The notes below the pieces were generated by a model, which worked only from the letters and a program-made list of their open reading frames with translations, was not told the DNA's origin and made no database searches. The position numbers and the translations under genes were made by a program. 64,000 nucleotides of DNA, from positions 215,001-279,000 of the forward strand of contig JAOTOM010004800.1 of assembly GCA_034440615.1 (NCBI GenBank). Reading direction: 5' to 3'. Below, one piece after another: positions 35,421 through 46,400 of the stretch (its first letter is position 1; the number at the start of each line of letters is the position of its first letter). Source of the DNA: Ashinkailepas kermadecensis. Its lineage: Eukaryota > Arthropoda > Thecostraca > Neolepadidae.

Positions 35421-35618
35421 GTGTAGACGGGACAAACAGAGACGATACAGGACGACGGAGAGTAATGATTCAACCGCACGTAGACGGTGTAGACGGGACA
35501 AACAGAGACGATACAGGACGACGGAGAGTAATGATTCAACCACACGTAGACGGTGCAGACGGGACAAAAAGGGACGATACCCACGCCACAGAACGACAGA
35601 GAATAATGGCCCGACCAC
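35421..35618. repeat. 66-bp tandem repeat, 3 copies
   Basis: Units start at 35421, 35487 and 35553. Each includes GACGGGACAAACAGAGACGA and GGAGAGTAATGATTCAAC. The array lies where the PLE thumb and endonuclease region would be expected. Confidence 0.9.
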
Positions 35619-35654
35619 GCGACGACAGTGTGTCACAATCTCTTTCACGAATTG

Positions 35655-35765
35655 ACGCCAGGTACAATGATCAAAATTATTAATTAATCGGACTCACTGT
35701 GTAAAACGAAAAATATTTCAGTCAGTAAATACTTCGGCCTTTCTCGACATATCTCCTAGAGGACA
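35655..35765 (+). repeat. Dispersed repeat shared with 39335-39440
   Basis: AATGATCAA, TTAATTAATCGGACTCACT, AATATTTCAG and CTTCG-CCTTT occur in the same order as in the reverse complement of 39335-39440. The position just after a PLE remnant suggests PLE terminal repeat sequence, which is inference. Confidence 0.65.
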
Positions 35766-37299
35766 ATTAACTAAAGGAGACAAAGCATAAAATCCAGCAA
35801 GCAAGTCAGTCACGTGAGAAAACCTGAAGGTGGTTCGCTGTCAGTGAGAGGAAGAAACGGCAACACATACTACATAGAAAACCGGCAATAATACCCTCAC
35901 CATACACAATGGCGTCATGACTTCATTACCACCCAACATAGCATAGGGACTTCCTACACCCTTCAAGGGTGTCACAATTCCGCACACCCCATGTGGGTGT
36001 AGTAAGGATGGAGTCTGATACACCAGATCCTGGCTCAGAACACTCCTCACGATGCTTATTTCGGGTTGGTTTATCGGTGCCCTGCTGTAAGGTCTAATGT
36101 CCTACCGAAAACAGTTCCAATATGTTATACTTATTCGAAGTGCTCGAACTCTGAAAGTCCAGTAAATCGATCTTATAACCTTTTAAAAGTTCACTAGACG
36201 ACCTTAAAGTGGTCAAACAAGTAGCACGTGACAATTATTTTGACCCGTAGACCTACATGCCGGACCTGTAACAACTTCTCCAAAACAAAAGAAACTAAAT
36301 TAATCGTAGTTCATATGAGAAAAATGCATTCATCATTCTTTCTGAAGAATGGTTGAAACGCATTGCTCAACTACGCAGTGCGCAGTGATTACGTGGCGAG
36401 ACAAAGTTTGGTGAAGGAGGTCTGGATAAGACCTGCCACCCGTTTTGGTTGGGTGCTGACCGCTCACCCGTATGGCAGACTCTCTAGCCTTGTCGGCCGA
36501 CATTCTGCCAGTGTAGCGTAACATTGCCAGTCCAGCACGGTGCCACGTACACACCCATGGGTGACGCCCCCGGGCACGAGCCCCGTGTAACGCGTGCAAA
36601 AACCGCGCACCGCACCGCGCAGACCTTGGCTGTCGTGTGAAAACGCCGCAGAAAACGCCGAAGGGTGAGCGGCGCGGTGGCGGTTATGCCGATTGTTTGA
36701 TTAGCTTAATGCCCACCGAGAAAAAGTGGCATTGAACGGCATTTATGTCGTCATTTGCTGGGCTTGTAATGTGGTGCATCATTCGGCGTGGCGACCGGCT
36801 TCGGCCTAATGCGAACAAAAACGGAGCACGCGGTCGCACGAGTGTGCGCGACACTGTTGATAAATGATGACCGCAGCAGCGACTCAAGGATACAGCGGCA
36901 GCCACGCCCCGGGGTTCCTTCAACCCCACCGCTTCCCCGCTCAACCCTCCCCCTCCTCACCCCTCACATAACGAGCAAACATTACACGGTGCGGAGGACA
37001 CGAGTGACCTACCCTGCGAATCACTTCGGGTCTTCTGTGTTTCGGAGATCAGTGTTCAAGGTCATAGGAAAACGAAAAAAGTAATGGAGATCGAGTTAAT
37101 GCGTAGTTGTGTGGATGGAAGGGCCTTCATACTTTATTACGCCAAACTAACTATGGCAAAGAATGGGTCGAAAACAAAAGCAATTTGACAACCTAGAGGT
37201 TAGCCTGTTCCGGGATTAGCGTTTACTCAGCTGCGATACTCCTATCCGTTAACTCCTTCATCTCAAGTGCACTCTTGCAATGCGCAACACAGATGCACT
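35766..37299. other. Unassigned sequence
   Basis: 36530-36960 is CG-rich; no gene is recognised. The open frames on both strands there overlap each other without motif support. Confidence 0.3.
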
Positions 37300-37645
37300 C
37301 TTTCAACACACCGGTAGCTCAGTTGGTTAGAGCGCTGGCCAGCACCGGTTTCCCCTGTCCTGGCAACACAGGGTACGAGTCGCTTCGCGCGCTCGCATCA
37401 TTTAGCCTCCGGCTAGGAGGGTCAGTTGGCAGCTGGCCCGATAAGGCCGAGGAAGAGCTACCGGGCGACCGTGTCGGTGCATTGACGGCACGTTAAACTT
37501 TCGGTCAAAATGCTGCCGTTTAACTGGAATTCATGGATCGGGTGGTGGGGTCAGGGTTCACGCAACAAGCTCTGCTTAGCAATAGGACCCTGGTTCATAA
37601 AGCCATCCCACCAGGAACTCGGATTAAACGTTAAAAAAACTAATC
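37300..37645 (+). repeat. tRNA-derived SINE
   Basis: The head CACCGGTAGCTCAGTTGG carries an exact A-box pattern. GGTACGAGTCG about 60 bases later is a B box with one mismatch. The body continues with ACGGCACGTTAAACTTTCGG and ends near TTAAACGTTAAAAAAAC. It is longer than a tRNA and is not foldable as a complete cloverleaf. RNA polymerase III would transcribe such an element and a LINE would move it. Confidence 0.75.
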
Positions 37646-37703
37646 AAGAACACGAGCACACACAGCATAAACGAATGCTTTGAACATTGTAAATAGACTT
37701 AGG

Positions 37704-37706
<3 letters not shown>

Positions 37707-37780
<74 letters not shown>
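37707..37780. repeat. (AT)n microsatellite
   Basis: A pure AT tract directly abutting the end of a PLE-type tail repeat. Confidence 0.95.
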
Positions 37781-37781
<1 letters not shown>

Positions 37782-37784
<3 letters not shown>

Positions 37785-37985
37785 AGTTATACATAGGCAA
37801 GTATGAATGAGGATGGATGATGAAAAAACAAATACATGAAGATGACTTCAATGTAAACGTTTCAAACTCAAGAGCTCTTCACCAGTAGAAAACAGAGCAC
37901 AACTGCAAACAATATCAAGCAGATAACAAATAACAATTTCTTCCGTAAAAATAGTGCTAATTCGCACACGAGGGCGCTGAGAATA
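37782..37985 (-). repeat. PLE tail with hammerhead-like motif (family B, copy 1)
   Basis: The reverse complement matches 41415-41610 over about 200 bases, including GTTTTCTACTG and TCATCCATCC. The motif at 37853-37888 reads CTGGTGA, a short AGCTC/GAGTT stem, then GAAACGTT. This resembles a hammerhead core with A6 changed to G. The matching copy lies directly 3' of a GIY-YIG domain, which ties the repeat to PLEs. Confidence 0.7.
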
Positions 37986-38009
37986 GCCGACTACGACTTG
38001 GCACTGCTA

Positions 38010-38932
38010 CCAACTAGGCACTACTTGGTATGGTACGGTTTGAAGCAGGGGATGCAGAGCACGACCCGACACTTCTCACAGTACGAACGAGGTTTGCCGG
38101 TGTATCCAGGTCCTTGGCAGCGCCGCTGCTTGTCGGCCATGTCGATGAAGTGGCCCACCTGGTCGTACCGTATATCCGGGATAGCCCTGGGTGACGATAA
38201 CGCGCTCACAGGTCCGAATCCAGGCAGTCTCAGGTAGACGACAGCGATTTGCCTCCGGAATTTCAGCAGGCTCAGAGGGCTGTCCGCTGTATGGCGGTGT
38301 AGGATCCAGGAGTTCACCACCCCCCCATGTCCAGCATCCGCGTGAAGAGACACCAATACCACTTCTTCCCACGGATGCTCGTGCTGTACTTGCCGCATAG
38401 CCAGTCATGCTCGTCGACGCCACCCATGGACTTGTTGTAGTTTTATATCATGCGTGGTTGATTCACACACCTGTGGGCTCGCTGGGATCTGTCCCACCGT
38501 TTGACGCGTGCGAAGGGTTTGTCACTGTCGAAGTTCGTCATCACGGTTACGCAGCGGTTGTCGTTCCACTTGGTCACCGTCACCTCGCTCGTGTCGAACC
38601 ACGTGTCGTACGAGCCATGATCCTTCTTGGACATCACTTTAATGTCAATAACGGGACAGTGCAACGTTAGACTTTCTCGTACAGTGCCGGTTGCTCTGGA
38701 TCCGTCCTTGGCGAGCGTGATCATCAGCTGGAGGGATGTAAAGAGGTTGTCAAAGTGGACGCTGTGATCACTGGATGCGTCAACGACCTCCAGCATGTCC
38801 ATGACCACTCTGGTGCCCAGTGGAAGGTCTTTATTGGCCCCGTCTCCTTCCACAATACAGCTGGACTTGTAGCAGAATCCGTCGCTGCCGCACACCGCCC
38901 ACATTTTGTATCCAAAGCGGATATTTAGTCCA
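38010..38932 (-). pseudogene. piggyBac-type transposase, C-terminal half
   Basis: On the minus strand from 38932 the frame reads LNIRFGYKMWAVCG, then SVHFDNLFTSLQLM (a catalytic-Asp block) and GTVRESLTLHCPV. A frameshift near 38440 leads into YNKSMGGVDEHDWLCGKYS, which contains the last conserved Asp, then NSWILH. The C-terminal zinc ribbon is in a further frame, with YCEKCRVVLCIPCFKPYH ending at about 38024. The N-terminal half, including the first catalytic Asp, is missing; at its place lies a MITE. piggyBac enzymes cut and paste at TTAA sites, but I found no credible TTAA-flanked ends, so this is a broken copy. Confidence 0.88.
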
Positions 38933-38941
38933 ATAAAAAAG

Positions 38942-39288
38942 GGAGACGCTTGAGCCGACCAATCAGCGTTTGACGACCTCCGTCGATCGTGATAATGTTA
39001 AACAAACCAATTTTGTCTTTAGTGCGGCGAAACCGGTGACATCCACACAAATATCAAATGTTTTCCCCTATTAGCGGTGACATAGTGATAAAGTAGTATT
39101 AAAGATCAAGATTAAAGTAGCAAGAATGCCTTTGTAGAAAATTAGCACGAAAAATGAAACAATATATGAATAATAGCTTCCACAAGTTTTGCCCTACGGC
39201 CTTTACTATTGCCACGATCGGCGGAGGTCGTCAAACGCTGATTGGTCGGCTCAAGTTTATATAATTGATGGTCGGCTCAAGCGTCTCC
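38942..39288. mobile_element. MITE with perfect 20-bp terminal inverted repeats
   Basis: GGAGACGCTTGAGCCGACCA at 38942-38961 is the exact reverse complement of 39269-39288. A longer inner inverted copy (38947-38991 with 39213-39256, about 44 bp and one mismatch) is nested inside, so the right end carries the terminus twice. It begins just 5' of the surviving piggyBac coding sequence and has no coding capacity. No clear target duplication is seen. Confidence 0.8.
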
Positions 39289-39334
39289 ATTTTTGGGAAC
39301 CGGAGCGTTCTACCTGGTGTTCTATAGCCTCGAG

Positions 39335-39440
39335 AAGACCTGTCAATAAAGGTCGAAGTACTGGCTGAAATATTATTACGCTTTGCCCAGAGTGAGTCCG
39401 ATTAATTAAGGATGTTGATCATTGATATCCACCTGGGTAG
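39335..39440 (-). repeat. Dispersed repeat shared with 35655-35765
   Basis: The inverted copy of the repeat that follows the PLE remnant at 35.3 kb, with the conserved word AGTGAGTCCGATTAATTAA. Confidence 0.65.
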
Positions 39441-40225
39441 AACTCTGCTTCCGCAGCTACACAGTGTTTTTTTTTAACATCTGAATATAACCAATTTTAG
39501 TGCGCCACATCGGCTCGGTTTCAACCGGCAAAGCTCGCAAACCTATGAACCGATCCAGACCAAACCGATACCACGGGATAGCCAAGACAATCTTCAAGCT
39601 CGGGATTGCAAACATTTTTTCCGCACTTGGCGCGTGCACCCGGAGGAGGGGTGTAAATAAAAGGCGGCCGTTTGCATCGTTTTTCACGATTGGGTCTGGC
39701 GGTGGAAAACGACTAAAAGTGACGATACGCCATTGCCTGTATTGCCCAGTTCCACGAACCAGCTACATTTTCCCCACTGACCATGACCACCTGCCGCATG
39801 CCAGGGGTCAGCCATCGTGACAAGTGTCGTGATCCGTAAAACAAGTTCTGCTTCCCATCCCATTAACGCCCTCTGTCAGACACCATTTTGGATGAAAAGT
39901 GGGAGATACGCATAGCCCCAACTGTTGTTATTCCCACGATACCTTTAGATTTCCCCATCGAAAATACTTTTCCCATAATCAAGGCTGCCCTGAAACATTA
40001 CCAAACGTTATTTTTGGCTTTCTCAGCGGGCTCATTACATCAATGGATGGTGGGTTTGCTGGAGCCAACTTCATCGGTCGAAAATTATACAGGTCGCACG
40101 TGCTACCACGCCAGCCAAGCTACCGTGGGAAGGATTTTATTGGTGAAGGTAACTTATGGTGTATGCAGGGCACTACAGCTGTGTTATTGCGTGTATGGAA
40201 ATGAAGTTAGGGAAGAGCAGGCTTA
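39441..40225. other. Unassigned sequence
   Basis: No gene, RNA or repeat is recognised. Open frames up to 112 codons show no motif. Confidence 0.3.
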
Positions 40226-40280
40226 GGTCAAATCAAATGAGGTCTGCTTAGGTCAGGTCATGTTAGGTTAGGTTAGGTAT
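40226..40280. repeat. TTAGG/AGGTCA-like short repeat
   Basis: Includes GGTTAGGTTAGGTTAGGT. It resembles interspersed TTAGGT tracts common in arthropods and is too short and impure to be a telomere. Confidence 0.6.
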
Positions 40281-40429
40281 GTGTAGAGTAGCTAATTTAG
40301 GGCTACCTCGGTTCAAATCCGCTCGAGTAGGGGGGGGGGAATCTCCACGGTATATGCGTAAGCTATGCATTGAGGAACTTTTACAATTTTTACATGGTAT
40401 TGAGTTTGGTGGGCATCTAGTGGATAATA

Positions 40430-40935
40430 TCGCTGCAAGTCCTGCCCAGGTAGCAAAACCGGCTCTCGAATTGACCGTACCGCGTGTGCATATATGTGCT
40501 GCCTCTAATGCTTTTCTCGGGCTTTTATATTCGTCTCTAGTGCTCTTATGTCATCTCATTTTGGTAGATTTTCACACTCGTCGATATGTAGACCATAATG
40601 GCACTACACTACGTATAATATTTCACGTCGTGTTTGTCATTTGCGTCATTCATTTGCGCCTGAATTCCCCTTCCGGTTCCATCCAAGTATGATTTTGAGC
40701 AACCGGAACAAGGAACTTAGTATGCTACACTATTAGATGACATGGGCCACCGGAATATTTTCTAATGGCATGTCGCCCACTTTCGTCCCGGAATTTACGG
40801 ATACCTGTGCCCCACCGGCTTCCAGATGTTTCGCGATAGTAATAGCCTCCTTTGAGAATGGAGTTGTTAAAAACTTCGTTGGCTTTTCGTGTGTTCGCCG
40901 TTCTTCTTTACGTCTGGTCTTTATTTCTTAAGCTC
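40430..40935 (-). pseudogene. Penelope-like element 3' coding end, minus-strand copy
   Basis: Minus-strand 40935-40738 encodes a PLE RT thumb segment: FLTTPFSKEAITIAKHLEAG, then GTKVGDM, then a stop. Beyond it, 40730-40430 is clearly homologous, by nucleotide, to the GIY-YIG region at 41096-41406 but has lost its frame. It forms the left arm of a head-to-head pair; the shared arms are about 40430-40789 and 41030-41406. Confidence 0.75.
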
Positions 40936-41029
40936 TTTTCTTGAGTTCGATAATGAAGCCTTTTCGGTACTTTAACTTGATCAACTACTACTATCGTCAA
41001 ACACCTGCCGGCCGTGTCCGTATAGCCCG

Positions 41030-41410
41030 CGACGAAAGTGGGCGACATCGTGTAGTGTCACACATCGACATCGTGTATCGACAGCGACATGTCACCTAAT
41101 AGTGTAGTATGCGAAATTCCTTGTTCCGATTGCTCACAATCATATGTCGGTGAAACCGAAAGGAGACTTCAGACGCGAATAAGTGAGCATAAACGCGATA
41201 TGAAATATCATAGGCAGTGTAGTGTCAGTGTGGTCCACCTCGCCGAGTGTTAAAATGTGCCAAAATGGGATGGCATCAGAGCACTAGAGACGAACATAAA
41301 AACCAACGGGAAAATCATTAGAGGCATCATGCAATAGAGGCATAATGCACACGCGACACGATCAATTTGAGAACCGGTTTTGTTACCTGGGCAGGACTTG
41401 CAGCGAGGGT
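41030..41410 (+). pseudogene. Penelope-like element GIY-YIG endonuclease, plus-strand copy
   Basis: Near 41103-41190 the plus strand encodes VVCEIPCSDCSQSYVGETER followed by RLQTRISEHKRDMK. This has the C-x2-C zinc pair, the YVG half of the GIY-YIG motif, and the conserved Arg and the EH step seen in PLE endonucleases. A stop follows at about 41251. The domain nicks target DNA for insertion. No RT of the same copy lies upstream in plus orientation; its upstream neighbour is the inverted copy. Confidence 0.85.
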
Positions 41411-41414
41411 ATCT

Positions 41415-41610
41415 TTTGCGAAGAGCAGAAAGCGAACTAGCACTTGATTTGTTTTACGGCAGAGAATGTGATTTCTTGCCTGCTTGATTCTACGTTTTCT
41501 ACTGATGAAAACTTATTGGGGTTCAAACGTCTACATGAAAGTCATCTCCACATAGTGTGTTTGTTTTCGTCATCCATCCTCATTCATACTTGTCTATGGA
41601 TAACTCACAT
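41415..41610 (+). repeat. PLE tail with hammerhead-like motif (family B, copy 2)
   Basis: This lies directly 3' of the GIY-YIG remnant. CTGATGA at 41502-41508 is an exact hammerhead core; it is followed by a weak AACTTATTGGGGTT stem region and then CAAACGTCTACA, where the usual G of GAAA is C. The sequence matches the inverted 37782-37985 copy throughout. Confidence 0.72.
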
Positions 41611-42413
41611 TTGTTTTGTGATGGTGGTGAAACTACGAATTCGGAGATGACTGAATTCAACATTCAGATAGAGATATCCAGCAGCTTTAATTGTTCACAG
41701 TTTCTCAAAGAGTGCATAGCAGAGCAAGTTATTCCCCAAAGTCAGCTGCGGCTCAAGTAAAGTGCTCGAAAGCTGTTTAGTAATTCAGCTAGACGGTATT
41801 TAGAAGAGGCTTGTAACGAGTTGAAGAGCCAAATTTATGTTTTGAACGACAAACGAACAGGAGTTGTACTGTCAGCGAAACTTCAATCAAAGTTGAAGAC
41901 AGTCCGGGAAACAGTGGTGTTTTAGTTTTCCATTTTTGGAAACTTACCAGGTTTCGAAAGTATGTCCATAATTGGGAAGGCTAATTTCCAAAAATGGGAA
42001 AGCTGACACATCAGCATCTCATTTTTGTTTAACCTATTACATCATCACGGTGTTCTAGTATATTTTAGTGTGAAGTAAAGAAAAATCGCGTGTTCTAGCT
42101 GGTCGTATCGATATGGTGGCACCTTATTACGTCAGTTTGGTCATAGAGCTAAGAAAACCCCAGTTGAAGTATAATTTTAACATTGCATTTAAAGGTAGCA
42201 ACAGTGTATCGGGAAATTTTTCCGGTGGAAATAGGTTGTTGTTTTCACCACTTTCCACTCATAGTATTTTTCGTTTTGCATTTTATTCACAAAATATATT
42301 ATTTGTGTGTTCTAACAAATCAAATACCTCCTCCAGTGCAGCCATTTTGAAGAAAAAAATTGAGGCGCTGAAACATGGGCGGTCTGCGGCGCGGCCCGGT
42401 GAGTTTTAGTTGT

Positions 42414-42575
42414 TGTGGTACGGTTGAGGTGTGCATGGTTGAAAATGTTGTGGTACGTATGGTTGAAACTATGTGGCGTATGGTTGAAGTGTGGGACGCA
42501 TGGTTGAAGTTGTTGTGGTACGCATGGTTGAAGTTGTTGTGGTACGCATGGTTGAAGTTGTTGTGGTACGCATGA
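42414..42575. repeat. 24-bp minisatellite
   Basis: About six copies of a unit with GTGGTACGCATGGTTGAAG and TTGTT. The last three are near identical and the earlier ones are diverged, so the array is growing at its right end. Confidence 0.85.
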
Positions 42576-42649
42576 TTTCGGAGCATGGCGACGTGGATTT
42601 TGACATAATGGTTGTAATTGCGGCAGAAACACCGTAATGCATAAGCAAC

Positions 42650-42765
42650 TCATTTCATTAATACTATACCTTGGATATTAACAATGGGATTTTGTTCCAA
42701 ATGTGTCTGGACTTGCGACACGTTTCGGCGTCATCCTCAGTTCGTGAGTAGTAACACTACATTTG
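42650..42765 (-). repeat. Short repeat with hammerhead-like motif (family C)
   Basis: The reverse complement at 42740-42715 reads CTGAGGATGACGCCGAAACG, which fits CUGANGA with a very short stem II (GG/CC) and then GAAAC. Flanking sequence continues GTGTCGCAAGTCC. Such elements are common beside PLE ends; no PLE coding sequence is adjacent here. Confidence 0.55.
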
Positions 42766-43920
42766 AGCCCAAGTGTTGTCCCGTGTTGGAATAATGTGAT
42801 GATTTGAGTGATACTGAGACATGCATCATCACTTCAGGCAGTATGTTCAACCAGCATGTTCCATCTAAAGAATAGTTAATTTCAGCACAAATATAATTAA
42901 TGTAGGGTGTTCACATTGTTCCGTCACAAATTAACCGGCTTTATGTACTTAGGTGCACCAATATATTGTGGATGCGCAATATAATGGTGTACAGGGATAT
43001 ATGGAGATGTACAATATACGGTGATGGTGGCAGAATAAATGAAAAGTGGAGCTCACCGTATATGGTACACGGGATGGTGGCAAAATGTGGAGCTCACCGA
43101 AGCATGTCATGTCAGCCTCTTCATATTTTCTGTTTCATTTGTGTAACTAAAAAGTGTTATATATATTTTTTTACAGCAATTTAACGATTCTGATTGGATA
43201 CATTCATGCTAAATTGACAGCCATGTCAATGAATGTAATTGAAATAATTACATTTCAAACTGCGCGTTGGTCGCTAGTCCATGTTTAATGGAAGTTATTA
43301 GCTTTAATACTTTCAGTAAGCTGATGCCTGATTTTGTTGTCATGATATGCCTATAAATGCAAATATAAATATTGAAATATAATACAATGCTATTATGAAG
43401 AGTAAATCAAAATGAATTGTAATGATATAATGGGGAGGCAGTGTTAAAATAATGGGTTTTGTTAGATAAAGTGTGAGATGCTGAGATGAGTATGGTAAGA
43501 TGTGGACATTCGCCATAGATGCAATGTCCATGTTTAAGATATTGCTTAAGTGCTTCAAGCTCAACTTTGAGCCAATAGTGTACTTGTAAGTGGTGCACAG
43601 TTCGTGTTTATTTTAGGAGATGCAAAACATATATCTGCAGTAACAATAATTATGCCACACTACCAGCAAGTGGTATTGTATAACAGACTACAACATAGGT
43701 TATTCCTTTGCCTAGAATTGTGCTATGAGATGTTTGTGTAACACAATTCATGAGTGTGAGCAAAAGCATGAAAATTATATGCAAGATGCTGTCAGAAGCA
43801 AGCGAGGGATACCTCATGCACATGCATCAAGAAGCATGCCATTGGTACTTTTTTGGGAAGCATGTCCATTCAGAATCCAAGAAGTGGTATATTCCATCCT
43901 ATATCGATTATATAACAAAT
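42766..43920. other. Unassigned sequence
   Basis: AT-rich. One duplicated phrase (GTGGAGCTCACCG with GATGGTGGCA-AA) lies at 43022-43101. No gene is recognised. Confidence 0.3.
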
Positions 43921-44800
43921 GTGCGTCAGGACAAATGGCAGATGTACATTTGCGTACATTTGCTCACATGTATGTGAGCAAATGTACGTAAGCGCTGATG
44001 TACGAAAGTGCAAAAGTACGTATGGCATATGTGCGTATAGCAGATGTACGTAAGCACAAATGTACGTGTAGCAGATGTACTAAGCGCAAATGTACGTAAG
44101 CACAAATGTACGTAAGCGCAGATGTACGTAAGCGCAAATGTACGTAAGTGCAATTGTACGTATGAGCAAATGTACGCAAGCGCAAAAATGCAAAAGCGCA
44201 AAAGTACGTAAGCGCAAATGCACGTGAGCGCAAATGTACGTACGCGCAAATGTACGTAAGCGCAAAAGTATGTCAGTGCAAATGTACGTAAGCGCAAAAG
44301 TACGTGAGCGCAAATGTACGTATGAGTCAATTATACCATAGTGCAAACGTACATACATGGAAAAATACGTACGAGCAAATGCGCGTCAATCCAAATGTAC
44401 GTAGACGAAAATACGTACGCAGAGTAAGTATATAAGTGGAAAGGTATTTCAGCACTAATGTTCAAAACCGCAAAAATACGTCAGAACAAATGTATGTCAA
44501 TGCAACTTCACGTAACCCAAGTACAAGTGTGCGTATGACTTGTACGTAACGAAATGTACATAACCAAATGTCCGGGTTTCAAATGTACGTGTTTCGAATG
44601 TACGTGTTTCAAGTGCATGTAACCAAATGCACGTAAGCACAAATATGCCTGAGCACAAAAGTGCAGATTACAAATATACCCATGGTAGATGTACGTACGA
44701 TGAAATATACGTAAGAGCAACGTAAGAAGTGTATGCCAAACGTACGTATGGCATACACACCTAACCAAATGTGCGTAAACGCGAAGGTACTTATGCCTAA
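43921..44800. repeat. 16-bp unit array, forward block
   Basis: Many copies of a unit close to AAGCGCAAATGTACGT. The copies are tight and well kept at 43980-44330 and looser to 44800. Common variants swap GCGC for CACA or GAGC and insert CAGATG. The block starts with a perfect palindrome at 43953-43988 (17-bp stem, GT loop) where the unit turns round. Open frames on the minus strand (up to 134 codons of YVHLRLRTFALTYICA type) are by-products of the repeat. Confidence 0.9.
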
Positions 44801-44804
44801 ATGT

Positions 44805-45242
44805 ACGTACATTGGCTCATGCGTACATTTGCTGTTGCATACTTTTACGTTTACGTGCTGTTACGTTTATGTACATTTGCGCGTACGTACCCTTGTGCAT
44901 GCGTACATTTGCGCTTACGTACGCTTGCGCCTACGTACCTTTGCGCTTACGTACGTTTACGCTTCGTACATTTGCAATTACATACAATTTCCATAAGTAC
45001 ATCTACGTTTACGTACATTTGAGAACACCTACATTTACGCATACGTATTTTTGCGCATACGTACATTTACGCTTACGTACTTTTGCGCATCCGTACATTT
45101 GTGTTTACGTACATTTGCCCATACGTGCATTTGCCATACGTACATTTGCAATTACGTTTAATTGCCATAAGTACATCTACGCTTACGTACATTTGCTTAC
45201 GTACATTTGCGTGCGTACATCTGACATACGTACATTTGTCCG
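44805..45242. repeat. 16-bp unit array, inverted block
   Basis: The same unit now reads TACGTACATTTGCGCT, i.e. the reverse complement of the block to the left. Together the two form an imperfect inverted repeat of about 1.3 kb. The 158-codon plus-strand frame here is a by-product. Confidence 0.9.
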
Positions 45243-46114
45243 GTTACCCCAAATTAAGGTTGCAAGGGACAATTTTGTAGGACTCTAAAGCATGCATTTT
45301 TTTTTTGTAAAACATATCTTAAGAATTACCTGGCATGAGCAATGGCAGGTCAAGGAACATAATGGGACGGAGCATTCGTGCGGTGGGCTGGGCACCATTT
45401 CTCCAAGGGGAGCGACATTAATTAGGGGAAGTCAATCATTTCAAGTCAGAACTCACCAAGAAGCCCAGGTTTTCCAGCGAGTTGACTTTGGTTGAAAAGA
45501 GAGGAAGAGGAGAGGCTGCAGTCGACCGTACATGGGGAAACGCGTTTCTGTGGGACATACTACCTTTAGTGGTCCCCTCTGGATCCCAGAACATGTTTTA
45601 AGAAGTTGTCACCGGGGAAACCACGGCGACAAAGCATACCGAAAACGAAGAATTTGGTCGGGATTTGCGAAGTTGCCCCAAATTTGCAGATTGTTGGGGA
45701 ATATGTTTTCACAGTTAGCGTCAAAATAAGCTCCGCTGGATGTGCGAAAAAGGGCGCGGGATGAAATGCCATAACTTCAGCTTCAAATACCGTACACAAG
45801 ATCATGTTCGGATAATTTACTCGGCAGTTACGCCGAGCAGACTGATGCACCAAGACCAGGGCAATAATTTCCATTAGATCATTACAAGTAGGTACTAACG
45901 AAATGACCGGAAAAAATGATGAAGCTATGTTCGTTCTATCCAGGACTACATAACCTAACGGTCGGAATACAGCACTTTGAACTAACTTTGAACATTGATT
46001 CTTCTAAGCAGTACAGTATCTGGTAATACCAATCGGTTTAAGTGAGTTCACCAAGGGGTTCCCCCATTGAGTGAGCAAGGAGCGTGGGGGGGGAGGGACG
46101 CCGCGCATGCACAC
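45243..46114. other. Unassigned sequence
   Basis: No gene or repeat is recognised between the inverted array and the long AT tract. Confidence 0.3.
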
Positions 46115-46344
<230 letters not shown>

Positions 46345-46360
<16 letters not shown>

Positions 46361-46400
46361 GTACTTATGGCAATTAAACGATATTGTAAATGTACGTATA
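46345..46400. repeat. 16-bp unit array, outlying block
   Basis: CGTAAGCGTAGATGTACTTATGG and neighbours are units of the array at 43.9-45.2 kb, cut off here by the LINE tail. Confidence 0.7.

Noticed and set aside
37300..37385. Possible tRNA gene
   Set aside because: A and B boxes are present but a cloverleaf with paired acceptor and anticodon stems cannot be drawn; a SINE fits better.
43926..45288. Tyr/Leu/Arg/Thr-rich frames of 85-158 codons
   Set aside because: They track the 16-bp array in every frame and switch strand with it.
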